Assembly: GCA_949825045.1 (NCBI GenBank)
Contig: OX463807.1
Span: 12,859,501-12,923,500, forward strand
Length of the DNA stretch: 64,000 bases
Direction: 5' to 3'
Origin: Argyresthia goedartella
Taxonomy: Eukaryota; Arthropoda; Insecta; Lepidoptera; Argyresthiidae
The notes under the pieces were generated by a model. It made no database searches. It saw only the letters and a list, made by a program, of their open reading frames with translations, and was not told the origin of the DNA. Positions within the stretch are counted from its first letter, which is position 1, and each line of letters begins with the position of its first letter. The position numbers and the translations under genes were made by a program. This document shows, one piece after another, positions 53,608 through 62,009 of the stretch.

Positions 53608-56363
53608 TTGTAGAATGAACCTTTTATTGCTTCGGCTGCTGTAGGGTATTTACCTTCGAATTCGGTTGCTAGCTGCAGTAGGCATCTCGTGGCTATGTAG
53701 GGGGCCGCCTTCAAGCCAAAACTGAGAGTAGTTAATGTGTAGGTACGTAGAGGATCGGTTGAGTTTTCCCTCCATAGTATATTTTGTAGGTTTTGTTGTG
53801 ATTGATCAATATTGACCTGGCAAAACATTTTCTGTATATCTGCATTTACTACAAATTTGTAAGTTCTAAATCTTACTAGTATATTGATTAGGCTATCTTG
53901 AAATATCGTACCCTTATATTGAATATCGTTAAGCGATTTTCCAGTGTCTGTTGGACATGATGCGTCAAAGACAACCCTCACTGGGGTTGATAATTTTTCG
54001 ATATTAATTACCGCGTGATGCGGTAAGTAGACTTGGGGTCCTACATTGGAGTGTTCCATCTCTTTCATGCGGCCCGCTTGTTGGAAATCTCTCATGAATT
54101 GGACGTATTGTTTTTTATATTCTGAATTTTTACTAAATTTGTTTTCTAATGACAGAAATCTCTTATAGGCAATGTGTCTTGATCTACCTAAACTTGAAGC
54201 AGGTTCTTTTAGAGGTATTTTTACGACAAACTTTCCCTCAGAATCTCGATTATGCGTCATAAAGACACTTTCGCACTCCGTGATATCATCATTGGAAAGT
54301 GTGGAATTTTCCTCAGTTTCGAAAATGCTTCTCATTTGTTGTTGAATGAAATGACATCTAGTTTGCTGGCGTACTGGCCCCGTCGTCGAGCCAGTCACGA
54401 TCCAGCCCAATTTGGTTTTTTGCAAAGTCGGTAAGTTAGTTCCTAATTCGTGTCGGTTTACGCACAATAGGTCATAGAATTTTTCGGCGCCCAGTATCAT
54501 GTCGATTTCGCCGGCTGAATTGAATCCATCATCAGCCAGTCGGAATCGTTTAGGTATGATAAGATTTCCTATATCATAGTTAGGTAGGTTGCAGATTGTA
54601 GGTACAATATAGCAAGATAGATCCACAGAAAATGGTTCGGTTCTAGAGTGAATAATAACGTTACAATAGTGTTTAACGTTTATTATTGTGTTGCTGATAC
54701 CCATGACATCGGTATCTGTGTTGTGTACAGGTAGGTTTAGTTTTTTGTGTGCCCTTTCTGTTATGTAGCACGATTGCGAGCCGGAATCCAATAGGATTCT
54801 CATGCTTTGTTGTTTGTTTTCGTGATCGGTTATGTTTACTACAGCTGTAGATAAGAAAACATGCTTGTTTTGCATCGGCTGTGAACAAGCATTGTCATTT
54901 GACGTGTTGATTTGCTTAATATGCAAGTTTATAGATTGATTTTCGGATGTAGATTGTTGTTGTGGGGTGTATAGCGTCATAGGACGAGATACGCTCGGTT
55001 GTGTAGGTAATCGCTCGGGATTATAGGTAGGACGAGATGTGTTCGGTTGTGTAGGTAATCGCTCGGGATTATAAATAGATTGCTCGTTCGCTGGAGTAGG
55101 TATAGTAGGTATGTGTAACAAAGTATGATGTTTACCTGAACACTTGGTACACTTGCTGGCTCGGCAGTTCGGCACCGCGTGATTCGATCTCAGGCAGTTA
55201 GTGCAGAGTCGTAACCTCTTCGCAGCTCGGCTGCGAGCTATAGGGCTAAGGGCTAGGAACTGTGTACACTGATTTAGGTAGTGGGTGCCCTTGCAAAAAG
55301 GGCAGTGATTATGCTGGGTAGTAGGTGGTTTTGTTACCTTGTTAGCTTCCGGATTGTTGCGGGACGTGGTTATCATCGCCTTTTCAGTTGTATTACTCGA
55401 ATTCCGGTTTGTATTTTCAACAGCTTGGTTGCTGTTCATCGACTCCAAAAGGTCAGCTCGGGACCTCAAAAAAGTCTTGAAATCCTGTAATGTAGGAAGT
55501 TCACGTGAGTTGGATTTTTCTTCCCATTTTAGTTGTAGTGACTTTTCTAGCTTGCTAGATAAAAAGAAAATTATCAATATATCCCAGTTTTCGGTTGCTA
55601 TATTTAAGCTTCTTAGGGTTCTAAGGTGTTTCGATATGTTATCACCCATGCCCCTTAGTGCCATTGGATTCGATTGTACGCTATCGATGCCGAAAAGCGC
55701 TCGCAAATGATTGTAGACCAATACTTTTGGGTTATTATAGCGTTCGCAAAGTAATTGCCATGCTATGCTGTACCCTTCCTCCGAATATTCCAGCGCTCCT
55801 ATAACTTCCAAAGCACTGCCCTTTAGACAACTTCTCAAATATTTATATTTTTGTATGGGCTTCAGGTTACCCTGATTTATAAGTGCGTCGAAAGTATCTC
55901 GGAATTCGATCCACTGTGTAATGTCTCCATTAAATGAGGGTAGGCTAATATCTGGGTACCTAATGGAATCGCTAGCATCTGAGCTATGTTTGCAATGATG
56001 TGTAGGTTCTTGTAAGTCGGTCTGGTCTGTCGCTTTTTGATTTAAAGTGCCTTTGGCTTTAGCTATGTATTGATAATACTGAGATTCGAAGGAGTCTCTT
56101 TCGAGTAACTGCTTGTCAATATCTGAGCAGAGGGTTTCGATATTACTTTGTATTTTATCAAACTGTAAAAACTCGAGTTGCATTTTGTCTGTGCGCAGCC
56201 CAAGCTCGATTATTTGTTCGGCAGTCATCGTTTCGGGTTTTATGGATGCTATAAATTTGACAAATAGGGTCATTTTCCCCTTTATAATCCCTCGCTTTCT
56301 TATTAGTTCTGATATGCTCTCAGGTTTAGATTTCTCTACGGTTGCCACGTCGTTATTGGGCAT
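53568..56363 (-). CDS. gag: BEL-3 Gag, protease and RT N-terminal part
   Basis: From ATG 56363 the frame gives 931 codons. N-terminal Gag with a helix-rich start and DUF1759-type region (PSFNGDITQWIEF near residue 145), zinc knuckles near residues 350-415 (CPFCKGTHYLNQC, CTNCLRSNHAVPNC, CTKCSGKHHTLLH), a tandem 16-residue repeat (YNPERLPTQP twice, near 430-460), protease (LLDSGSQSCY near 525) and RT N-terminal blocks (VRVVFDASCPTDTG, VVNADIQKMFCQV). It shifts out of frame at 53608-53609, and the last 14 codons to 53568 are not Pol sequence. Confidence 0.92.
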   Translation of the reverse strand: MPNNDVATVEKSKPESISELIRKRGIIKGKMTLFVKFIASIKPETMTAEQIIELGLRTDKMQLEFLQFDKIQSNIETLCSDIDKQLLERDSFESQYYQYIAKAKGTLNQKATDQTDLQEPTHHCKHSSDASDSIRYPDISLPSFNGDITQWIEFRDTFDALINQGNLKPIQKYKYLRSCLKGSALEVIGALEYSEEGYSIAWQLLCERYNNPKVLVYNHLRALFGIDSVQSNPMALRGMGDNISKHLRTLRSLNIATENWDILIIFFLSSKLEKSLQLKWEEKSNSRELPTLQDFKTFLRSRADLLESMNSNQAVENTNRNSSNTTEKAMITTSRNNPEANKVTKPPTTQHNHCPFCKGTHYLNQCTQFLALSPIARSRAAKRLRLCTNCLRSNHAVPNCRASKCTKCSGKHHTLLHIPTIPTPANEQSIYNPERLPTQPNTSRPTYNPERLPTQPSVSRPMTLYTPQQQSTSENQSINLHIKQINTSNDNACSQPMQNKHVFLSTAVVNITDHENKQQSMRILLDSGSQSCYITERAHKKLNLPVHNTDTDVMGISNTIINVKHYCNVIIHSRTEPFSVDLSCYIVPTICNLPNYDIGNLIIPKRFRLADDGFNSAGEIDMILGAEKFYDLLCVNRHELGTNLPTLQKTKLGWIVTGSTTGPVRQQTRCHFIQQQMRSIFETEENSTLSNDDITECESVFMTHNRDSEGKFVVKIPLKEPASSLGRSRHIAYKRFLSLENKFSKNSEYKKQYVQFMRDFQQAGRMKEMEHSNVGPQVYLPHHAVINIEKLSTPVRVVFDASCPTDTGKSLNDIQYKGTIFQDSLINILVRFRTYKFVVNADIQKMFCQVNIDQSQQNLQNILWRENSTDPLRTYTLTTLSFGLKAAPYIATRCLLQLATEFEGKYPTAAEAIKGSFYKMTGSMEATTKQR

Positions 56364-57061
56364 TTTAGCTAATGGGAATATTTAGATAGATAGATATAGA
56401 TAGATATTGTTTGATAGGTAGATTAACGACGAATTTCCTCAGAGTCTCGTTTGTGCGTCATACAGACACTATCGCGTTCCTTGATATCATCATATGGAAA
56501 TGTCGAAATTTACCAATAATTTACCTACTAATAACGGTGTATAGATAAAATAAATGGGGGGGAAATTTTGTGCCAACTCACGTGATCGGTAGATACTTAT
56601 GTTTTTATGTCTCTCGTCTCTGGCGCGCCTTTCGTCCAACAGCAGGGGCGGCTCCTCGGCTTCCGACGGGTCTCGAGTCCAGTCTCGGCTGGACGCTCCA
56701 CCGGGCTTCGGATATGCTGCTCCTTGTACGTCCGTTGGGTTTCGGCTGCTCGGTGATTTGATTCTCGGCTGATGGTCTTCAGATGTTGGGGGGCACACGC
56801 GGGACGCACGTGGTGATGTCTTAGTGTGTTTTCCTGGGGTTTCGCCTTGCAGGATCACTTTCTTCGACGCCTCGTGGTCGCTTTTACTTGTTCTAATGCA
56901 GGAACGAATTTCAGACGGCTGTTGAAACGAATACGCGGCAATAACGCGGCAATACGCAAGATGGCTGCGACCATGTGCTCGCGCCTTTGTCCTTGTCGCG
57001 GGCGGCGCGGCGGCGTATTTGCAGGTTTCTTCCGTCCAATTTCTTCACTGCGTTATTTCGA

Positions 57062-57076
57062 ACGTCGGGGTCACCA
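57062..57076 (-). promoter_or_regulatory. Primer binding site of BEL-3
   Basis: On the minus strand TGGTGACCCCGACG directly follows the end of the 5' LTR; this is the expected position for tRNA-primed minus-strand synthesis. Confidence 0.8.
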
Positions 57077-57351
57077 TGAAAATGGGTGCCCCAAATAATA
57101 GGTGTTTAGTTTTATCTGAAGATATTTAATTCGGTTTGTACAAGGTATTCGCAGCTCGGGCTCTAATGCGAGAATGGTGGTTAAATCGAGTTGAACGGAA
57201 TTTATAAGATATGGTTAATTAGCGCCATCTAGCCTTTATTAGTCGAACCACCTCTAAAGGTATTGATTTAGGGTATAGTTGTGGGTGAGGTGGTTCGTAC
57301 TATGGAAGACTAGATGGCGCTGTACATTGATGCTATGATGTCATTTTGACA
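57077..57351 (-). repeat. 5' LTR of BEL-3 (275 bp)
   Basis: Identical by eye to 50498-50772; followed on the right by ACCAC. Confidence 0.95.
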
Positions 57352-57356
57352 ACCAC

Positions 57357-57443
57357 AAAGGAGTTATCGCTCTCCGCACTAATGTAGTCGTCGCTTGAGG
57401 AACAAGAGAAAAAACTATTATCAATATTACATAAACTATCCAT
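57357..57443 (-). pseudogene. First codons of ORF2 of element C
   Basis: ATG at 57443 begins a 29-codon piece (MDSLCNIDNSFF..., acidic and Ser-rich) that joins in frame with 50492 when BEL-3 and one target copy are removed. No domain lies in it; it is the lead-in to the endonuclease. Confidence 0.75.
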
Positions 57444-58032
57444 ATGTATAAAATAATGATAGATATAATAACTACCTAATATATGTATATATATATATAT
57501 ATATAACTAAAACTAAACTAAACTAAAACACAAATAATGGAACCTGACCCAGCCCCTATCCACATAGGAATACTGGAAGAAATCAATAAGTAAACTATAA
57601 TAGCTCTTCATAGGTACTTAAGACATTGGAAAATACATGCTGCACATCGGAATGCACATCTTGACAGAGGAAGAAAACAAAATTAATTAAATAAATCTAA
57701 AGTGAAAAAGAAAAAAAAACAAAAAAACTCGAGTACACATTTCGCGATTCGGAACTAGCCGGAACATAATCAGGAATAAGAAAAAAAAAACACGAACATG
57801 AACTCAGCTTTGTGACCGATGACAGTAGAATTAAAAATATAAAGCTAGTTAAATGTACCTACTGCAAGAATTTACAAAATTACAATTACCTACGAAAGAC
57901 AAATTGAAAAAACCACATAAAGTGCTGTAACGAGTGAAGTACCTATATTGTATTGCCGACTGCCGACGAGCCGGCACAATGCACACACATTATGCAAGAC
58001 GAGATGATGAACGGGGAGACATCACAATAACC
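57444..58032 (-). other. Spacer between ORF1 and ORF2 of element C
   Basis: 589 bp, A-rich, with a (TA)n microsatellite (about 57484-57504) and several A-runs. No gene seen. Confidence 0.6.
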
Positions 58033-58806
58033 TCACTTCGCAGGCACCTGGCCTCCTCTCCTGGTCACGACGCCTCCGCCCTTCTTGGCGTTAGCAGTTG
58101 CGCCTGCGGCTGGCTTCTTCCCCTTGTCTTGCGATGGCTGGGAGCGATCCATGCTCGGGTACTCGGATGTCAGCGGCTGTAGATCACCCCAGGACTCCAC
58201 CTTACGACGGGACTTGTCCGGCAGCACGATTATGATCTTGCCTTCTGAGGTCCAGGCGTTGTTCATACCGAAGTGCTTGCGGGAGGCCACAAAAACGTTG
58301 TGTCGAGATTTTGTTAGAAACTCAGTGACAGTCATGCCCGAGCCCTTGAGTCCCTTCTTCAGCCCCCACACCTCACTGCGGGCTTCAAGAGTTGTGAAAC
58401 GCACAAGCAGCGGCCGAGTCTTTGTATCCTTGATGGGACCAAGACGGTGAACCACCCTGATTGCACCGAGGCATTCGGCGGACACTTTGAGTTGGTTGGC
58501 GAGCATTGTCTTGAGCACCATACCCGGCTGCTCATCGATCTCCTCCTTCACTCCATGCACCAACAACACCTTACGCCTCGCCGCAGTCTCGTGCCTGTCT
58601 AGGCCCAGCGTCAGGAGCTCTAGCTGTGATCTTAGCATGCTGAGGCATTTCCAGATGAGCGACTTAAACTCCAAGAACTCACTCGCCAGGCTGGAGACGT
58701 TCTTGGGAGCAGAGGCCTGTATCTCCTGCTCACACTTCTCCACCCTCTCGCCGAATGACTTCACAATGGACTCCATATTGTTTGCCAGCTTAGTGTAAAT
58801 ATCCAT
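58033..58806 (-). CDS. ORF1 of CR1-like element C (L1-like RNA-binding protein)
   Basis: 257 codons, ATG 58806 to stop 58033, open. The N-terminus is a predicted coiled coil (residues about 1-80, MESIVKSFGERVEKCEQEI). The middle resembles an RRM-like fold (KVLLVHGVKEEID...LGAIRVVHRLG...RPLLVRFTT) and is followed by a C-terminal FLTKSRHNVFVASRK region as in L1 ORF1 and FP25-type proteins. The tail is basic and Gly/Lys-rich. It should coat element RNA. A plus-strand frame across it is a shadow. Confidence 0.82.
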   Translation of the reverse strand: MDIYTKLANNMESIVKSFGERVEKCEQEIQASAPKNVSSLASEFLEFKSLIWKCLSMLRSQLELLTLGLDRHETAARRKVLLVHGVKEEIDEQPGMVLKTMLANQLKVSAECLGAIRVVHRLGPIKDTKTRPLLVRFTTLEARSEVWGLKKGLKGSGMTVTEFLTKSRHNVFVASRKHFGMNNAWTSEGKIIIVLPDKSRRKVESWGDLQPLTSEYPSMDRSQPSQDKGKKPAAGATANAKKGGGVVTRRGGQVPAK

Positions 58807-58989
58807 ATTGTAAATAATGATGAAATACTTATTGATTTATGTGATAATTGATTGAAATTGATTCGTGGATGGTTCAGGTCAGTATATTTTATAAATAAAT
58901 GTTGATAATAAATTGTTGATAAAAATGAAATAAATAGGGAGCTAATTACTTAGGCTGCTGTTTGTTAGGACTACCCTCCAAGAAAAAAA
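58807..58989. other. 5' UTR of element C and junction with BEL-2
   Basis: AT-rich; the junction with BEL-2 lies somewhere near 58,960 and cannot be fixed by eye. Confidence 0.4.
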
Positions 58990-60584
58990 CTTCACATTAA
59001 ACGCGTCAGACGCTAACGAAGAACGCAAGAAGACTGGTATTTTTGCTATGCTTGTCGAGGAAGAATCTTTCTTATATAGATTAACCTACTTCTCAAGTTA
59101 TACCAAGTTGGTCAGAATGATTTGCTGGATGTAAAGATTCAAGAATAAATCCTTATCAAAGGAACTGACTTACGAGGAAATCAAATACGCTGAGAATGTA
59201 TTGATAAGGTTAATACAACAAAAGTATGAAGACTCTTTACTGAGTCACAATAATATTCAAACCTTCAAAGATGATAATGACATTATACGGCTAAACACGA
59301 AGTTGTCACTTGGAAGCGAAAACTACGATTTCAAGTTTCCCGTTATTCTTCCTGGAGCAGACACGATAGTCAAGCGTCTTGTGGAGAGAAGGCACATCGA
59401 GCTGAAGCATGCTGGAGCACAGACCTTACTCAACAGTTTACGTCAAAACTATTGGATTATCGGAGCCAGGAAGTTAGTCCGTAACATTATACATCGGTGC
59501 ATTAGATGCAAACGGTTTAAGGCAAAACGATGTCAGGCGCCCACTGGAGTTTTACCAGTGGAACGGATGGAAGCTAGCAGCGCGTTTCAGTTCTCAGGCG
59601 TCGACCTAGGTGGTCCTCTGACATTACGCTCGGGAGCCAAGGCCTGGATCGTCCTGTTTACTTGCGCTACATACCGTGCTGTGCACTTAGAAGTAGTCGA
59701 GTCGCTATCAATAGGCGAGTTCTTGATGGCGCTGAGGCGTTTTGTGGCACGGCGAGGAAGAGTAGAGCGATTATTTAGCGATAATGCTACCAATTTTCGA
59801 GGCCTCGACAATGCGTTTAGTTCCCTTGATTGGGACGAAATAGAACGTTTTTCCTCAATTACGAGGATGAAAATGGAACTTTTTGCCTCTGGCTGCTCCT
59901 TGGTGGGGAGGGTTCTACGAGCGTTCTATGATTGGATTCTTGAAACAAATCCTGCGCCGAGTTTTAGGAAAAGCCTCCGTATCCCATACAGAGCTACAGA
60001 CGGTGCTATGTGACTGCGAGGCTGTCATAAACAGCAGGCCCCTCACGTACGTGGGTGGTCAAAAGGCAACTGCAACCACTGACTCCTTCGATATTTATTC
60101 AACCACTGTGGTCCCACCAAACGACCGACTTTGATGAGGTCGATAAAAAGCAATTAACATCAGGTATCGTTACTGTCAAGGTTTACGTGACGATGTATGG
60201 AAAAGTTTTAAAGACGAGTACATTAGCTTGCTGATACAAAAACGTCAGCAAGCTAAACAGGAACCGCTTCAGGTTGGGGACATTGCCTTGTTAGAAACTG
60301 AAGGCATGCGTGTCACCTGGCCATTGGCAATCGTCGAAGAAGTATGGCCTGGTGCCAATGGCGTCACTAGGGTAGTGCGAGTGCGAACTTCAGCTGGATC
60401 TAAAGTAAGACCTGTCCAACGTATTTTCCCCTTAGAACTGCATCACGAATGTGCACTTGACTCGACTCATAGACGATGTGAAACAGAACTGAATGAGCAT
60501 ACGGACACTACTGAGACTAATAACGCACGGTCAAGGCGAACCAGGAAACTGCCTCAGCACCTGTTTGATTTTGTATTGGGCTGA
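58990..60584 (+). pseudogene. pol: BEL-2 pol: integrase and C-terminus
   Basis: Homology starts near 58,990 (NEERKKTGIFAML), passes a stop near 59130, then frame 59201-59885 gives the zinc domain (H...H...C..C: RRHIELKHAG...RCIRCKRF) and core (D in FSGVDLGGPL, D in LFSDNATNF). A shift near 59885 moves the Glu block (WWGGFYERSM) to 59883-60134, and another brings the DUF5641-like end (LQVGDIALLETEG, 60228-60584, stop). It completes the split BEL-2 gene and is non-functional. Confidence 0.85.
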
Positions 60585-60617
60585 TAAAGTAGCCTCCCGG
60601 TTTTTGCCTCTTGGGAG

Positions 60618-60655
60618 TGTGACGTATGTTGTTGCTTAGTTACCAAAAAACATTG
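60618..60655 (+). repeat. 3' LTR of BEL-2, truncated to 38 bp
   Basis: TGTGACGTATGTTGTTGCTTAG-type start as at 43629; preceded by a CTCTTGGGAG tract. Breaks off where CR1-like copy D3 begins. Confidence 0.8.
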
Positions 60656-62009
60656 TCAAAGTCAAAGTAAAGTCAAAGTAAAGTCAAAGTACTTTATTAC
60701 TGTAGATATTTACATATACTTAGCAAACGTCATTTTTTTCCTCTTCTCTATATTGGACCACTGTGGGAGAAGAAGGGCGTAGAAACTAGATTGATTTTTA
60801 GATCTCTTTTAAAAATAGGTTGTGCTTAACTAATACAAATATGAAAAATTTAATTGTTGTGATTGATAAGCAGGAATAAATAATTATAAAACTATTAACA
60901 GCAAGGTCTGTGTTGAGCCAGATCAACCCCATACAGTCCTGTCATTTAAGTAATCTTGAACATTTTAATATCTCTTTTTCGACAGAGTCGCTTTAACATT
61001 CTTTTTAAATTGCTCAAATGGCAATTTCAAAATCTCCAGAGGTATCCTATTGTAGTAGAGAATGCACTGACCCTTGAAAGAATTGCTAACCTTCGCATTA
61101 CAGCTATCGCTAAGTTTGGAAAATGTTATAAGGTTCTTGCGTACATACATTATATTTTCAAAAATAAATTGACTAGCTACTGTTAGTTTGTCAATTTCTT
61201 TAAAAAGCTCTCTTAAGGAGTCTGTTCGTTTTAAATTATAAATTGCCCGAATAGCTTTTTTCTGTAAAATAAAAATAGTTTGAATATCCGCTGCTTTCCC
61301 CCGCAACAAGATACCATAGGACATCACACTATGAAAGTAACTAAAATATACTAGCCTATATGTAGCCACATCCGTGCTGTGTCTGATGTTCCTAACAGCG
61401 TAAGCCGCAGAACTTAATTTACCAGCCAATTTATCTATGTGGGGTCCCCACTGCAATTTGCTATCAATGGTTATTCCAAGAAACTTCGTATCATTTACTA
61501 ATTCTAACGTGCTGTTGTCTAACACTAAACTGGTCTCAACTTGCCTGACATTTGTAAGTAAGAATTTGATACACTTGGTTTTACCAGCGTTTAACAATAA
61601 ATTATTAACTGTGAACCAATTCAAGGTTAAAGACAATACACCATTAACATCATCAAATTCTCCTTTTTGTCTTTCAATTTTGAAGATCATTGAAGTATCA
61701 TCAGCAAACAACACTATGTCAGTTAATTTCTCCACCATGAAAGGCAGATCATTAATATATACCAGGAATAAGAAAGGGCCTAATATGGAACCTTGTGGAA
61801 CGCCAATTTTAAAAACCGATCCATCAGATTTTACGCCGTTAACTTCTGCCTTTTGAATTCTATTGCTTAGGTATGATCTCCGTAATGATTTAATTTAATT
61901 AATAGCGTATTATGATCAACACAATCAAACGCCTTCGACAGGTCGCAAAAAACTCCGATAGCATCCTGTGCGGCCTCCCATGCAGAATAAATATGAGATA
62001 TAAGGGTAA
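60656..62009 (-). mobile_element. CR1-like element D, copy 3 (with RT)
   Basis: The plus strand begins with GTCAAAG tandem units (60656-60697), the 3' tail. Minus frame 61738-60965 holds RT from the FADDTSMIF active site (near 61692) through the C-terminus; upstream, QGSILGPFLFLVYINDL (about 61830-61745) and FCDLSKAFDCVDHNTLL (about 61965-61905) lie in other frames with a deletion between them. It is the longest D copy here but inactive. The right boundary is near 62009. Confidence 0.82.

Larger units (their letters stand above)
50498..57351 (-). mobile_element. BEL-3: young BEL/Pao element (6854 bp)
   Basis: Two 275-bp LTRs (50498-50772 and 57077-57351) that look identical, target duplication ACCAC (50493-50497 and 57352-57356), a primer binding site TGGTGACCCCGACG beside the 5' LTR and a minus-strand gag-pol frame define the element. 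It is inserted in the N-terminal part of ORF2 of element C. It is the youngest insertion seen in this window. One single-base lesion lies in the RT active site. Confidence 0.95.
47326..58960 (-). mobile_element. CR1-like element C, near full length, split by BEL-3
   Basis: Read on the minus strand: 5' UTR (about 58960-58807), ORF1 (58806-58033), spacer, ORF2 from ATG 57443 interrupted at 57357/50492 by BEL-3, and 3' UTR with AATAAA and a short AATAATT-type tail near 47326. Both ORFs are otherwise open, so the copy was probably recently active before BEL-3 arrived. It is inserted in BEL-2 pol. The outer right boundary is approximate; no clear target duplication was found. Confidence 0.85.
43629..60655 (+). 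mobile_element. BEL-2: BEL/Pao element, decayed and split by element C
   Basis: A short LTR begins TGTGACGTATG at 43629 and again at 60618 (truncated). Inside, on the plus strand, lie gag-protease (43874-45436), RT/RNase H (45437-47325) and integrase (58990-60584). CR1-like element C, itself carrying BEL-3, sits between RNase H and integrase. BEL-2 has at least five frame lesions, so it is old compared with BEL-1 and BEL-3. It landed in the ORF1 remnant at 43628. Confidence 0.88.

Noticed and set aside
57484..57504. (TA)n run as an origin or regulatory element
   Set aside because: A simple microsatellite in the spacer of element C; nothing supports a function.
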